Assembly: GCF_000305495.1 (NCBI RefSeq)
Contig: NZ_AJTN02000250.1
Span: 1 to 40,497 of the forward strand
Source: Peribacillus psychrosaccharolyticus ATCC 23296
GTDB taxonomy: Bacteria; Bacillota; Bacilli; Bacillales; DSM-1321
Direction: 5' to 3'
DNA length: 40,497 bases
Shown here one piece after another: positions 26,040 to 35,130 of the stretch. Position 1 is the first letter of the stretch; each line of letters begins with the position of its first letter. The position numbers were made by a program, and so were the translations under genes. The notes beneath the pieces were generated by a model. It was not told the origin of the DNA and searched no databases. It saw only the letters and a program-made list of their open reading frames with translations.

Positions 26040-27323
26040 ATGAAATTTAAAAAATGGCTATTAGTCGGTTTTTCAACTTTATTAGTATTTGGAGTTGCAG
26101 CATGTTCATCAGATAAGACTTCAAGTGACGGCGGCAGTAAGGACAAAGAAGTATCAATCGATTTCTGGGTGTTCGGTGCGACTGGTTATGAAGAACTCGC
26201 TAAGGAGTATGAGAAAGAAAATAAAAATGTAAAAATTAAAATTAAAAAGTCAGAAACGGATGCACATCATAGTAATTTGTTTACTGCACTATCTGCTGGA
26301 ACCGGTGCACCAGATGTTGCTATGCTTGAAGTAGATCAGGTTGACCGTTTTCGGGATGCCCAAGACCGACTGCTTAATTTATATGATATGAAGGCTGATG
26401 AAATAAAAGATCAATACTTAGATTGGAAATGGAAAATCGCTGAAAATGATAACGGGAAATTCTTAATGGGGCTTCCGACAGATATAGGTCCTAAAGGTCT
26501 ATACTATCGTACTGAGCTATTTGAAGCTGCAGGGCTGCCTACAGAGCCTGAAGAAGTATCGGCTCTTATTTCTTCACCAGAAAGTTTTAAAGAAGCTGCG
26601 TTAACCATCAAAGAAAAAACAGGAAAGCCTATGGTTGCCAGTATGGAAATGATGTACCGTGCAAAGCTAGATACATTGGAAGAAAGTTATTTTGATCCAG
26701 AAGGAAATCTATTAATTGAAGAAGCAGGAAATGGTGTAAAAGGTGCTTATGATCAAGCAATCGAGATGAATAAGTTAGGGTTAGTAGGCAACCTAGCAAT
26801 GTGGTCGCCAGAATGGGCAACTGGGGTTCAAAAAGGCGATTTTGCTGTTGAATTAGGAGCTGCTTGGTTTAAGGGCTGGATGGAAGGAAATGCACCTGAT
26901 GCTGCTGGTAAGTATAAAGTAGCCACATTGCCAACAGAATACAGTGGTAACTGGGGCGGCTCATATATTACCATTCCTAAAGAAACGAAACATCCTCAGG
27001 AAGCTTACGATTTTGTAAAATGGTTGGTTTCACCAGATAATCAATTAAAATCGTTTAAATCTAACGGGCTGTTCCCATCTTCGCCAGTAGTGTATGAGAT
27101 GGATGACTTTAAAGCTTCTACGGATGAGTATTTCAGCGGTCAATCGACTCAAAATGTATTTGCTGAATCGGCACAAAAGATCGGCTACGTCTATAAAGGT
27201 AAAAATTATATCACGGTTAATGATGAAATCAATGCCGCATTGACTAACGTACAAAGTGGAAAAGATCCTGAGAAGGAATGGACAGCTGCTATCAAACGTA
27301 TTAAAAAAGCACTAGATCGCTGA
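26040..27323 (+). CDS. Sugar ABC transporter substrate-binding lipoprotein
   Basis: A 427-residue family 1 extracellular solute-binding protein. It has a lipoprotein signal peptide (KKW, a hydrophobic stretch, lipobox VAAC with Cys at about 22) and a Ser/Lys linker, so it should be anchored to the outer face of the membrane. The mature part has the bilobal pattern of carbohydrate binders, including APDVAMLEVDQVDRF (about 89-103) and LGAAWFKGWMEG (about 273-284). It is the first gene of a sugar import and hydrolysis operon. The likely ligand is a beta-glucoside such as cellobiose, judged from the downstream GH1 enzyme. The start ATG follows GGGGGG. A hairpin after the gene probably makes it the most abundant product of the operon. 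Confidence 0.94.
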   Translation: MKFKKWLLVGFSTLLVFGVAACSSDKTSSDGGSKDKEVSIDFWVFGATGYEELAKEYEKENKNVKIKIKKSETDAHHSNLFTALSAGTGAPDVAMLEVDQVDRFRDAQDRLLNLYDMKADEIKDQYLDWKWKIAENDNGKFLMGLPTDIGPKGLYYRTELFEAAGLPTEPEEVSALISSPESFKEAALTIKEKTGKPMVASMEMMYRAKLDTLEESYFDPEGNLLIEEAGNGVKGAYDQAIEMNKLGLVGNLAMWSPEWATGVQKGDFAVELGAAWFKGWMEGNAPDAAGKYKVATLPTEYSGNWGGSYITIPKETKHPQEAYDFVKWLVSPDNQLKSFKSNGLFPSSPVVYEMDDFKASTDEYFSGQSTQNVFAESAQKIGYVYKGKNYITVNDEINAALTNVQSGKDPEKEWTAAIKRIKKALDR

Positions 27324-27339
27324 TAGGGCAGATTGAATA

Positions 27340-27376
27340 AAATCTGGCGGTTACTATGCCGTCAGATTTGTATTTT
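27340..27376 (+). terminator. Intercistronic hairpin, partial terminator
   Basis: AAATCTGGCGG (about 27340-27350) pairs with CCGTCAGATTT with one G-T pair, followed by GTATTTTTATAG. Placed between binding protein and permease, it probably reduces read-through or protects upstream mRNA. Confidence 0.6.
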
Positions 27377-27400
27377 TATAGTCTCTGAGGAGGAAGTGAA

Positions 27401-28348
27401 ATGATTCCTTTAGAAGTTAAAAAGGATACGGTGTATAGGAAACGTTCATTATCTGAAAAAACGAAAGATATGATATCAGGCTATTTATATGTTTCGCCAT
27501 TTTTTGTTATCTTTGCCATTATCGGACTGTATCCAGCGCTATTTAGTCTTTTCCTGGCGTTTCAAAAATGGAATGGGATGGGCGAAATGGAGTTTGTGGG
27601 GCTTGCTAACTTCAAAGTTATTTTAACAGACCCTTTATTCTGGAAGTCTGTCTATAATACGATTGTGCTTGGAATTATGGGAACTGCACCTCAGTTGGTA
27701 GTAGGATTAGTACTTGCTTTCTTTTTAAATTTAACGTACCTAAGATTCAAGAACTTTTTTCGTATTACGATCTTTATGCCGTATATCACTTCCATGGTTG
27801 CGGTTGCTTTAGTATTCAGTGTTTTTTTCAGTAACAATGATACAGCCTTAGTCAATTACTTAATTGGCTTAATCGGGATGGATCCAGTCAATTGGAAAAC
27901 ATCAGAGTGGGGAGCTAAAATTGCGATATCAACGATGGTGTTTTGGAGATGGCTTGGGTATAATACGATTATTTTCTTTGCTGGCATGCAAAGTATCTCC
28001 AATGATTTGTATGAAGCGGCTAAGATTGATGGAGCAAATAAACTACAACAGTTAAGGTATATAACGATTCCAATGTTAAAGCCGTTTATCTTATTGACTG
28101 TCTTTTTTTCGACGGTGGGTGCGATGCAGCTATTTACGGAGCCGGCTGTATTCCTTGGTAACGCGGCGTTTTCACGGGATGAGGCACTAACAGTGGTGAT
28201 GTACTTATACCGTGATGCATTTAGAATTTCATCTTTTGGTACGGCGTCGGCGTCGGCCATTATACTGTTAATCTTTATCGTAGGAGTTTCAGCATTAAAT
28301 ATGATGATTACTCAAGGATACGGTAGAAAAAGGGGGAGAAAAGGATGA
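27401..28348 (+). CDS. Sugar ABC transporter permease (MalF/UgpA type)
   Basis: A 315-residue membrane permease with about six helices, first of a heteromeric pair in a CUT1-type carbohydrate importer. The cytoplasmic coupling loop EAAKIDGANKLQQLRYITIP (about 206-225) is the EAA motif that contacts the ATPase. The ATG follows GAGGAGGAAG. It overlaps the second permease by four bases (ATGA), so the two are coupled. No ATP-binding subunit is encoded in the operon. In Bacillaceae a shared MsmX-type ATPase often energises such importers, and that is the expectation here. Confidence 0.94.
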   Translation: MIPLEVKKDTVYRKRSLSEKTKDMISGYLYVSPFFVIFAIIGLYPALFSLFLAFQKWNGMGEMEFVGLANFKVILTDPLFWKSVYNTIVLGIMGTAPQLVVGLVLAFFLNLTYLRFKNFFRITIFMPYITSMVAVALVFSVFFSNNDTALVNYLIGLIGMDPVNWKTSEWGAKIAISTMVFWRWLGYNTIIFFAGMQSISNDLYEAAKIDGANKLQQLRYITIPMLKPFILLTVFFSTVGAMQLFTEPAVFLGNAAFSRDEALTVVMYLYRDAFRISSFGTASASAIILLIFIVGVSALNMMITQGYGRKRGRKG

Positions 28349-29187
28349 GTCGAGAGGTCGGAACTAAAAAGTGGGGAATCGGACGTCTGGCCATCTATTT
28401 ATTCTTAACTGTTATCTCCTTCTTTTCAATATTCCCTTTTTATTGGATGTTTGTCATGGCTACAAGCCCAAGTTCGGCTTATAATTCGATTCCGCCTACG
28501 ATTATTCCAGGAGATCAGTTAGTAGCAAACTTTAAAAAGGTCTTAGAAATGATTCCGTTTTTTCAATCGATGGTTAATACGTTGATTGTCTGTCTAACCG
28601 TGACAATTGTTGTGCTGTTTATTAGCTCGTTGGCAGGATTTGCATTTGCGAAATTCAAGTTTCCGGGTAAGAACATTTTGTTTTTTTCCATTTTATTTAC
28701 GATCGTAATCCCTCCTCAGCTGGGGCTCATCCCTCAATATTTATTAGTGGCCAAGGCCGGATTACTTGATCACTTATTTGCAGCCATGATTTTGTTCTTT
28801 TTAAACCCATTAGGAATCTTTTTGATGAGGCAATATGTAAATCAATCTGTACCTGATGAATTAATTGAAGCCGCGAAGCTCGATGGGTGCTCTAACTTTA
28901 GGATTTATCGAAGTGTGGTCTTGCCAATTATTCTTCCGGCTTTTGCAACACTTGGAATTATTGTTTTTACGTCAGTATGGGGAGAGTTCTTATGGCAGTT
29001 TACGGTCCTTCGTGATCCGGAATCCTATACAATTCAGGTGGCACTTGCCTCATTAAATAATACGAATAAAGTTGATTTTGGTATGCTCCTGTCAGGGGTG
29101 TTCTGGGCGACTGTTCCGCTACTAATCGTCTTTTTAATATTTAACAAATTGTTTATCTCGAGTATTGCTGAAGGTTCAGTTAAGTAG
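28345..29187 (+). CDS. Sugar ABC transporter permease (MalG/UgpE type)
   Basis: A 280-residue permease with six predicted helices, second half of the CUT1 translocation pore. The EAA loop reads IEAAKLDGCSNFRIYRSVVL (about 173-192). Its start overlaps the stop of the preceding permease (ATGA), with GGGGGAG and AAAGG upstream. The LacI gene follows 57 bases later with no terminator between, so transcription should continue. Substrate specificity comes from the binding protein, not from this subunit. Confidence 0.94.
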   Translation: MSREVGTKKWGIGRLAIYLFLTVISFFSIFPFYWMFVMATSPSSAYNSIPPTIIPGDQLVANFKKVLEMIPFFQSMVNTLIVCLTVTIVVLFISSLAGFAFAKFKFPGKNILFFSILFTIVIPPQLGLIPQYLLVAKAGLLDHLFAAMILFFLNPLGIFLMRQYVNQSVPDELIEAAKLDGCSNFRIYRSVVLPIILPAFATLGIIVFTSVWGEFLWQFTVLRDPESYTIQVALASLNNTNKVDFGMLLSGVFWATVPLLIVFLIFNKLFISSIAEGSVK

Positions 29188-29244
29188 GATGCAGATAAAT
29201 CAGAAGAAGCCTATAGATAAGCAGCTAGATTTGAGGGAATCGAG

Positions 29245-30261
29245 ATGACGTTAACAATCCGTGATATTGCAGAAATGGCGGGGGTTTCAAAAGCAACAGT
29301 ATCAAAGGTGATTAATCATTATGAGGGAGTCAACGAGCAAACGAAGCGTAAGGTAATGCGTATAATTGAAAAGACTGGCTATCAACCTACGTTTTCAGCC
29401 AAATCGCTGGCAACGAATAAATCTGGTCTAATTGGCTTGATTTATGCTGGGGAGACCAATGTAAAGTTTAATCATCCTTTTTTTAGTGAAGTTATTTCCA
29501 CTTTCCAAAAAAACATCGTTGGACTGGGTTATGATATTATTATCTTTTCAAATGAACCATCTATTCGGAAAGATGTAGATTATCTAGCACGATGCAGACA
29601 TTTTCGTCTAGATGGTTGTCTTATTGTTGCTGGTGAAGAGATCGAGCAGGCGGTTATGGAACTAGATCAAAGTGAAATTCCTTGTGTGGGAATAGATATC
29701 AAACTCTCTGGAAAGAACTCCGCTTTTGTGATGACAGATAATTTAATGGTCTCGCAATTAGCAGTTGAGCATGTATATGAAGTGGCAAGCGGAGAAATCG
29801 CTTTTATAGCAGGAAAGAAAACGTCGGAAATATCGAATCTTCGTTTAGAAGGTTTTCTTAGTGCGATGAAGCAATATAAACAACCCATTCGACCAGAATG
29901 GATTGCACATGGAGACTTTTTTGAAAACAGCGGCTATGAAAGTATGAAGCACATTCTTCAAAATCGGGAGGTTCCTAAAGCAGTCATTGCGGCGTCAGAT
30001 ATGATGGCACTTGGTGCAATGAGAGCGATTAAAGAAACTGGCAGAAGAATTCCAAAGGATATTAAAGTAGTTGGCTGTGATGATGTTGAGGCATGCCGGT
30101 ATAGTGAGCCTACATTAAGTACAGTCAAACAAGATAAACAAGAGTTAGGAAGGATAGCAGCTAAAAAATTAAATGATCTAATTACCAAAGAAGAGTGTAG
30201 TGAGCCATCAATTGTTAAACCGGAACTTGTGATTCGACATTCATCTATGAACAGTATGTGA
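29245..30261 (+). CDS. LacI family transcriptional regulator
   Basis: A 338-residue LacI/GalR regulator. The N-terminal helix-turn-helix reads IRDIAEMAGVSKATVSKVIN (5-24), followed by the hinge region and a periplasmic-binding-protein-like effector domain (about 60-330) with the common VVGCDDVEACRY stretch near 272. It lies inside the sugar operon, between permease and beta-glucosidase genes. The perfect palindrome GAAACCGGTTTC in the operon leader is its likely operator, with release on sugar binding. The ATG follows GAGGGA. It represses in most family members; direction here is inference. Confidence 0.94.
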   Translation: MTLTIRDIAEMAGVSKATVSKVINHYEGVNEQTKRKVMRIIEKTGYQPTFSAKSLATNKSGLIGLIYAGETNVKFNHPFFSEVISTFQKNIVGLGYDIIIFSNEPSIRKDVDYLARCRHFRLDGCLIVAGEEIEQAVMELDQSEIPCVGIDIKLSGKNSAFVMTDNLMVSQLAVEHVYEVASGEIAFIAGKKTSEISNLRLEGFLSAMKQYKQPIRPEWIAHGDFFENSGYESMKHILQNREVPKAVIAASDMMALGAMRAIKETGRRIPKDIKVVGCDDVEACRYSEPTLSTVKQDKQELGRIAAKKLNDLITKEECSEPSIVKPELVIRHSSMNSM

Positions 30262-30282
30262 TTATGAAATAGGAGGGTATAT

Positions 30283-31626
30283 ATGTCCACTATTCAATTT
30301 CCAAAACAGTTTAAATGGGGAAGTGCTACGGCAGCGTATCAAATTGAAGGTGCAGCAAATGAAGATGGCAGAGGACTGTCAATATGGGATACTTTCTCTA
30401 AAACACCAGGGAAGGTATATAACGAAGAAAACGGTGATCGTGCCTGTGATAGTTATCATCGATATGAAGAAGATATTCAACTTCTCGATGAATTAGGAGC
30501 AGATATATATCGTTTTTCCGTATCGTGGCCGCGGATTTTTCCAAATGGAACGGGAGAGGTGAATCAAAAAGGAGTCGAGTATTATCATAGATTAGTTGAT
30601 TCACTGATCGAAAAAGGAATTGAACCTATGTGTACGCTCTACCATTGGGATTTGCCTCAAGCCCTTCAGGACAAGGGAGGCTGGGAAAACCGTGAGACTA
30701 TTTCGGCATTCACTGCTTATGCTGAATTTATGTTCAATGAATTTAATGGGAAAATTAAGAAATGGATAACCTTGAATGAGCCATGGTGTGCTTCTTTTTT
30801 ATCGAATTACATAGGTGTTCATGCACCAGGTAATCAGGATCTTCAGCTTGCGACAGATATAGCTCATCATTTAATGGTTGCTCATGGGAAAGCTGTCCAA
30901 AGCTTTCGAAAATCCGGGACAGAGGGAGAAATAGGTTACGCTCCAAATGTTACTTGGTATGAGCCTTACAGCAGCAAACAAGAAGACATAGAGGCGTGCA
31001 ATCGGGCAAATGGCTGGAATTTAGAGTGGTTTTTTGACCCTGTTTTCAATGGGGCTTATCCAATATTTCTGCTAGAATGGTTTGCAGAAAAAGGTGCAGT
31101 ACCGCATGTTAATACTGGAGATATGGAAGCTATTTCTGAAAAAATTGATTTCCTGGGGATTAATTATTACACGGGAAATGTCGCTAGGTATAAAGAAAAC
31201 GAGGGATTATTTAACTGCGAGAATATTGATATGGGATACGATCAAACGGACATAGGCTGGTTTATCTATCCAGATGGATTTTATCATGTACTAGTCAAAA
31301 TTAAAGAATTATATGGTGACGTTCCCATTTATATTACTGAAAATGGTTCTTGTTATAATGAAGAACCAGTAAATGGGCAGGTTCAGGATAAGAAAAGAAT
31401 AGACTATTTAAAGCTTCACTTAACAGCGCTACATAGATCCATTGAATCAGGTGTGAATATTAAAGGATACTTGACATGGTCCCTGCTTGATAATTTTGAA
31501 TGGGCATATGGCTACAGTATGAGATTCGGGATCGTTCACGTCGATTATGAAACATTAGAGAGAACCAAAAAGGACAGTTATTACTGGCTTAAAGATACCA
31601 TTGAAAAAGGGCGGTTTGAAGTATAA
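30283..31626 (+). CDS. GH1 family beta-glucosidase
   Basis: A 447-residue glycoside hydrolase family 1 enzyme of normal length. The acid/base is Glu166 in TLNEP and the nucleophile Glu353 in ITENGS. The family start block FKWGSATAAYQIEGA (10-24) is intact. There is no signal peptide, so it works in the cytoplasm. It lacks the usual context of a PTS system; the operon imports by an ABC transporter, so the substrate should arrive unphosphorylated. That makes this a beta-glucosidase (cellobiose or aryl-beta-glucosides) rather than a 6-phospho-beta-glucosidase. The ATG follows AGGAGGG. It is the last gene of the operon. Confidence 0.95.
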   Translation: MSTIQFPKQFKWGSATAAYQIEGAANEDGRGLSIWDTFSKTPGKVYNEENGDRACDSYHRYEEDIQLLDELGADIYRFSVSWPRIFPNGTGEVNQKGVEYYHRLVDSLIEKGIEPMCTLYHWDLPQALQDKGGWENRETISAFTAYAEFMFNEFNGKIKKWITLNEPWCASFLSNYIGVHAPGNQDLQLATDIAHHLMVAHGKAVQSFRKSGTEGEIGYAPNVTWYEPYSSKQEDIEACNRANGWNLEWFFDPVFNGAYPIFLLEWFAEKGAVPHVNTGDMEAISEKIDFLGINYYTGNVARYKENEGLFNCENIDMGYDQTDIGWFIYPDGFYHVLVKIKELYGDVPIYITENGSCYNEEPVNGQVQDKKRIDYLKLHLTALHRSIESGVNIKGYLTWSLLDNFEWAYGYSMRFGIVHVDYETLERTKKDSYYWLKDTIEKGRFEV

Positions 31627-31740
31627 GTGAGATTACATATAAACGGTGAAAAGTAATTTGAATAAATTTACTTTTCATCGTAAATGTATGTTATAATTAG
31701 ACAAACCCTTTTACTGTGTTTTACTTTACTTGGACCAATC

Positions 31741-31772
31741 ACTTTGCTCATTCGTGAGCAAAGTTTTTTTAT
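31741..31772 (+). terminator. Terminator of the sugar operon
   Basis: ACTTTGCTCA (31741-31750) pairs perfectly with TGAGCAAAGT (31755-31764) around TTCG, followed by a T run. It lies 115 bases after the GH1 stop. Confidence 0.92.
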
Positions 31773-31790
31773 TGTTTATTTTTATGCACA

Positions 31791-31823
31791 CAAAAAGACA
31801 GACCCTGCAAGCAGGATCTGTCT
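31791..31823 (-). terminator. Terminator of the cold-shock gene
   Basis: On the minus strand, AGACAGATCCTGC pairs with GCAGGGTCTGTCT around TT, followed by TTTTTG. It lies 17 bases after the csp stop. Confidence 0.88.
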
Positions 31824-31839
31824 ATATAATCAGCTAAGA

Positions 31840-32040
31840 TTATGCTTTTTGAACGTTAGTAGCTTGGGGTCCACGTTGACCTTGTTCTACTTCAAAAGTA
31901 ACTTCTTGGCCTTCATCTAAAGACTTGAAGCCTTCACTTTGGATAGCTGAGAAATGTACGAATACATCGTCTCCGTTTTCGCGTTCGATGAAGCCGAATC
32001 CTTTTTCTGCGTTAAACCATTTTACTTTACCTTGTTCCAT
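31840..32040 (-). CDS. cspC: Cold-shock protein CspC
   Basis: A 66-residue cold-shock domain protein, closest by eye to B. subtilis CspC (shared start [22 protein letters not shown] and the ending NVQKA). The RNA-binding motifs RNP1 (KGFGFIE, 13-19) and RNP2 (VFVHF, 26-30) are complete. It binds single-stranded RNA and DNA in the cytoplasm, acts as an RNA chaperone and supports translation and growth in the cold and stationary phase. The ATG follows AGGAGG on the minus strand. It is transcribed alone, convergent with the sugar operon. Confidence 0.96.
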   Translation of the reverse strand: MEQGKVKWFNAEKGFGFIERENGDDVFVHFSAIQSEGFKSLDEGQEVTFEVEQGQRGPQATNVQKA

Positions 32041-32070
32041 TTTTGTTGCCTCCTAGTGCTTTCACACATT

Positions 32071-32099
32071 GTATTACTATCCTTGCTCTCAGTGAACAA
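32071..32099 (-). promoter_or_regulatory. Promoter candidate for cspC
   Basis: On the minus strand TTGTTC, a 17-base spacer and TAATAC, 31 bases before the start codon. Csp genes often have longer cold-sensitive leaders, so a more distant promoter (32100-32200) is also possible. Confidence 0.45.
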
Positions 32100-32328
32100 C
32101 GAGACGAAAAGTTAAACTTTTTGTTTTCATTTCTACCGGACAAAAATAATTCTTCTTAAGAATAACATGGATTGTTCTAAAAAGCAAATCAATCAATTAT
32201 TAATAAGATAGATAGGTATACAGGCTTAAGTTATTTCTGTCGAAAATAGAGGATTTATATGGCTTAACATGGAAGTCAATTAGAAAGATTATCATTCTTC
32301 GTAGAGCAGGCAGCAATCTAGGAGGTGA

Positions 32329-32391
32329 ATGGAAAAGGTACGGTTAATTGATATCATTCGTTCTTTTATATTTACGAGTAGAAAGAGATGA
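32329..32391 (+). CDS. Possible 20-residue leader ORF before the PTS gene
   Basis: An ATG placed seven bases after a strong AGGAGG starts a 20-codon ORF (MEKVRLIDIIRSF...) that stops 24 bases before the PTS start. The good ribosome binding site suggests translation, but the peptide is unknown. It could affect translation of the PTS gene or be accidental. Confidence 0.25.
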   Translation: MEKVRLIDIIRSFIFTSRKR

Positions 32392-32411
32392 CTAAATATT
32401 AGGGGGAAATG

Positions 32412-33866
32412 ACCATGATGAAATTTCTACAAAAAATCGGCCGTTCTTTAATGTTGCCGGTTGCTGTTCTGCCGGTTGCTGCGATTTTGATGGGTATTGG
32501 TTATTGGATTGATCCGAATGGCTGGGGGTCAGGGAATGCATTGGCGGCTTTCCTTATTAAAGCAGGATCTTCTATTTTAGACCATATCCCTATCCTTTTT
32601 GCCGTCGGTGTCGCACTTGGTATGTCTAAGACAAAAGATGGCTCTGCAGCCTTAAGCGGACTTGTTGCCTTTTTAGTTGCAACAACACTTTTGGCACCGG
32701 ATTCGGTAGCTATGTTAAAGGGAATTGAAGTAGAAAATGTAAATGCCGCGTTTGGGAAAATTGACAATGCGTTTGTAGGAATTATTTCAGGGTTGGTTGC
32801 AGCCTTCATGTTTAATCGCTTTAGTCACGTGAAATTGCCAGATGCACTCGCCTTTTTTAGCGGAAAACGACTTGTCCCAATCATGACCGCATTATCGATG
32901 CTTGTTGTCGCCTTATTGTTATTCTTCATATGGCCGGTAGTTTATACAGGACTTGTTAATTTTGGAGAATTAATTAGTAAATTGGGTGTACTAGGAGCGG
33001 GTCTGTACGGATTCTTTAACAGGCTGTTAATTCCAACAGGTTTGCATCATGCGTTGAATGCTGTGTTCTGGTTTGATTTAATTGGGATTAATGATATCGG
33101 GAACTTCTGGAAGGGAGAAGGCACAAAAGGTGTTACAGGTATGTATCAAGCAGGTTTCTTCCCTATAATGATGTTTGGCCTTCCGGCTGCCGGATTAGCT
33201 ATGTATCATACAGCAAAAACAGCAAAGAAAAAGCAAACTGCTTCCTTAATGCTTGCAGCAGGCTTTGCTTCATTCTTTACAGGTGTAACGGAGCCGCTTG
33301 AATTTGCCTTCATGTTCCTAGCTCCACTGCTCTATTTAGTTCATGCAATTTTGACAGGCTTGTCCTTAATGATTGCAGCTTTCTTCCATTGGACAGCAGG
33401 CTTTGCTTTTAGTGCTGGTTTTATTGATTATTTCTTAAGCTTTAATCTGCCACTTGCCAATCAGCCGTATATGCTCCTTGTTCAAGGTTTAGTGTTCGCA
33501 GTAATCTATTATTTCTTATTCCGCTTCTTAATCGTGAAGTTCAATTTAATGACACCAGGAAGATCAGATGATATGGATGAAGAAGAGGTTGTTCTAACTA
33601 ACAATGCTGTTTCTTCAAGTAATAAATATGCTGATATGGCAGCTGAAATCTATGTAGGCTTAGGGGGTCGCGATAATATTACTGCCATAGATAATTGTGT
33701 TACTCGTTTGAGAATTGAAGTGAAGGACATGGATGTAGTTGACCAAAGAAAAATCAAAGCAACTGGTGTACCAGGTATTAATATTGTCGGTCCTCAAAGT
33801 ATACAAGTAATCGTTGGTACGCAAGTTCAATTTGTAGCAGATGAGATGGAAAAGCTTCATAAATAG
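32412..33866 (+). CDS. nagE: PTS N-acetylglucosamine-type transporter, EIICB
   Basis: A PTS permease of 484-485 residues with an N-terminal EIIC membrane domain (about 10 helices, 1-375) and a C-terminal EIIB domain (about 405-485) carrying the phosphorylated Cys in AIDNCVTRLRI. It has no EIIA domain, so an EIIA from another protein must donate phosphate, as for B. subtilis NagP. Blocks such as FFNRLLIPTGLHHALN and the FSAGFIDYFLSFNLP region match the glucose/GlcNAc family and most resemble NagE, so N-acetylglucosamine is the likely sugar; glucose cannot be excluded. Two start codons are possible: ATG 32409 lies too close to its upstream AGGGGG for certainty, while 32415 and 32418 also encode Met. 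No nagA/nagB genes lie beside it. A terminator follows. Confidence 0.88.
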   Translation, partial: TMMKFLQKIGRSLMLPVAVLPVAAILMGIGYWIDPNGWGSGNALAAFLIKAGSSILDHIPILFAVGVALGMSKTKDGSAALSGLVAFLVATTLLAPDSVAMLKGIEVENVNAAFGKIDNAFVGIISGLVAAFMFNRFSHVKLPDALAFFSGKRLVPIMTALSMLVVALLLFFIWPVVYTGLVNFGELISKLGVLGAGLYGFFNRLLIPTGLHHALNAVFWFDLIGINDIGNFWKGEGTKGVTGMYQAGFFPIMMFGLPAAGLAMYHTAKTAKKKQTASLMLAAGFASFFTGVTEPLEFAFMFLAPLLYLVHAILTGLSLMIAAFFHWTAGFAFSAGFIDYFLSFNLPLANQPYMLLVQGLVFAVIYYFLFRFLIVKFNLMTPGRSDDMDEEEVVLTNNAVSSSNKYADMAAEIYVGLGGRDNITAIDNCVTRLRIEVKDMDVVDQRKIKATGVPGINIVGPQSIQVIVGTQVQFVADEMEKLHK

Positions 33867-33878
33867 AGAAAGAATCAA

Positions 33879-33916
33879 AAAAAGTCGTTCCTTATACAGG
33901 GACGACTTTTTCTTTG
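33879..33916 (+). terminator. Terminator after PTS gene
   Basis: AAAAAGTCGTTCC (33879-33891) pairs with GGGACGACTTTTT (33899-33911) with one wobble, then TCTTTG. Confidence 0.88.
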
Positions 33917-33967
33917 TTATAAATCATTCATGTCTATTTTGATATTACTAGATTACAACTTAAACTC

Positions 33968-33996
33968 TTGACTTAAACTTCTATTATCCATATTAT
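33968..33996 (+). promoter_or_regulatory. SigA promoter of the tsuA-tusA pair
   Basis: TTGACT (33968-33973), an exact 17-base spacer and TATTAT (33991-33996). The leader is about 45 bases. Confidence 0.75.
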
Positions 33997-34047
33997 ATTT
34001 ACATAACACATAGACTTACTTGGTTTTAAAGAAGGAGAGAAAACTAA

Positions 34048-35118
34048 ATGATACAAATGATCCTTACTGGTTTACTTTGTGGAGCTTTACTTGGTTTCGT
34101 TATGCAACGAGGCCGTTTCTGTCTCACAGGTGGATTCCGGGATATGTATATAGCGAAAGATAATCGCATGTTTTATGCATTGTTAATTGCGATAGCAGTT
34201 CAAAGTATTGGTGTTTATACCTTAATCCAAATGGATGTTATTCAATTTTCTACAGGTGCCTTTCCTTGGGTTGCAGTAATTATTGGTTCTTTTGTATTCG
34301 GTATTGGCATCATCCTTGCCGGCGGCTGTGCCACTGGGACATGGTACCGTGCTGGTGAAGGTCTGCTGGGCAGCTGGATGGCGCTTGCTGGGTATATGCT
34401 GATGAGTACGATTATGAAATCAGGACCATTAACACCTGTAAACGAATCGATTTCATCAGTTGTTCTTCCAAAGAATTCAATTGCTGATACAACAGGAATT
34501 TCTGTCTGGGTCTTCATCGCTATTTTTACAGCTATTGTTGTCTGGATTATTAGTAGAGAATTAAGAAAGCCGAAGATTGTAATCCCTTCAATGAAGCCGA
34601 AGCGGACCGGGATAGCGCATTTGTTATTCGAAAAACGCTGGCATCCATTCTTCACGGCTATGTTGGTGGGATTAATTGCGATCCTAGCTTGGCCGCTTAG
34701 TGAAGCTACAGGCAGAATGTCAGGATTAGGGATTACTACGCCTTCTGCCAATATACTTCAATACTTAGTAACGGGTGATGTATCTATTATTAACTGGGGA
34801 GTGTTCCTTGTTCTAGGGATTTTCCTTGGTTCATTCATTGCAGCAAAAGGAAGCCGAGAGTTCCGCTTTAGAATGCCTGATGCTAAAACTGGAATTACGA
34901 GCTTTATCGGCGGAATCCTAATGGGCTTCGGCGCTAGCCTAGCAGGCGGTTGTTCAATTGGTAATGGTTTAGTTATGACAGCGATGATGACTTGGCAGGG
35001 ATGGGTATCCCTAGTCTTCATGATTTTAGGAACATGGACTGCATCGTATTTTGTCTTTATACGACCAAATGTGAAAAGGAAAACGGCAGCTGCACAATCA
35101 GCTGTTACTACAGCTTAG
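34048..35118 (+). CDS. tsuA: YeeE/YedE family thiosulfate (sulfur) transporter
   Basis: A 356-residue inner-membrane protein of the YeeE/YedE family with about nine to ten membrane segments. TsuA members move thiosulfate across the membrane through a relay of conserved Cys residues. Matching Cys are seen here at 25 (RGRFCLTGG), 94 (AGGCATGTWY) and in the C-terminal AGGCSIGNG repeat. The two GGC-containing halves reflect the internal duplication of the family. The TusA-like gene follows after 12 bases, the standard tsuA-tsuB arrangement for thiosulfate uptake as a sulfur source. The ATG follows GAAGGAGAG. A consensus promoter lies upstream. Confidence 0.9.
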   Translation: MIQMILTGLLCGALLGFVMQRGRFCLTGGFRDMYIAKDNRMFYALLIAIAVQSIGVYTLIQMDVIQFSTGAFPWVAVIIGSFVFGIGIILAGGCATGTWYRAGEGLLGSWMALAGYMLMSTIMKSGPLTPVNESISSVVLPKNSIADTTGISVWVFIAIFTAIVVWIISRELRKPKIVIPSMKPKRTGIAHLLFEKRWHPFFTAMLVGLIAILAWPLSEATGRMSGLGITTPSANILQYLVTGDVSIINWGVFLVLGIFLGSFIAAKGSREFRFRMPDAKTGITSFIGGILMGFGASLAGGCSIGNGLVMTAMMTWQGWVSLVFMILGTWTASYFVFIRPNVKRKTAAAQSAVTTA

Positions 35119-35130
35119 GAGGAAGAAAAT

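Noticed and set aside
31643-31680. Inverted repeat after the GH1 stop as the operon terminator
   Set aside because: The stem GTGAAAAGTAA/TTACTTTTCAT is good but no T run follows. The perfect T-tailed hairpin at 31741 is the better terminator.
31684-31920. 78-codon plus-strand ORF between the GH1 gene and cspC
   Set aside because: It runs through two terminator hairpins and antisense to cspC, and has no ribosome binding site. It is accidental.
34242-34751. 169-codon ORF antisense to tsuA
   Set aside because: It is the mirror of a membrane-protein gene with strong codon pattern, has no ribosome binding site, and resembles no family.
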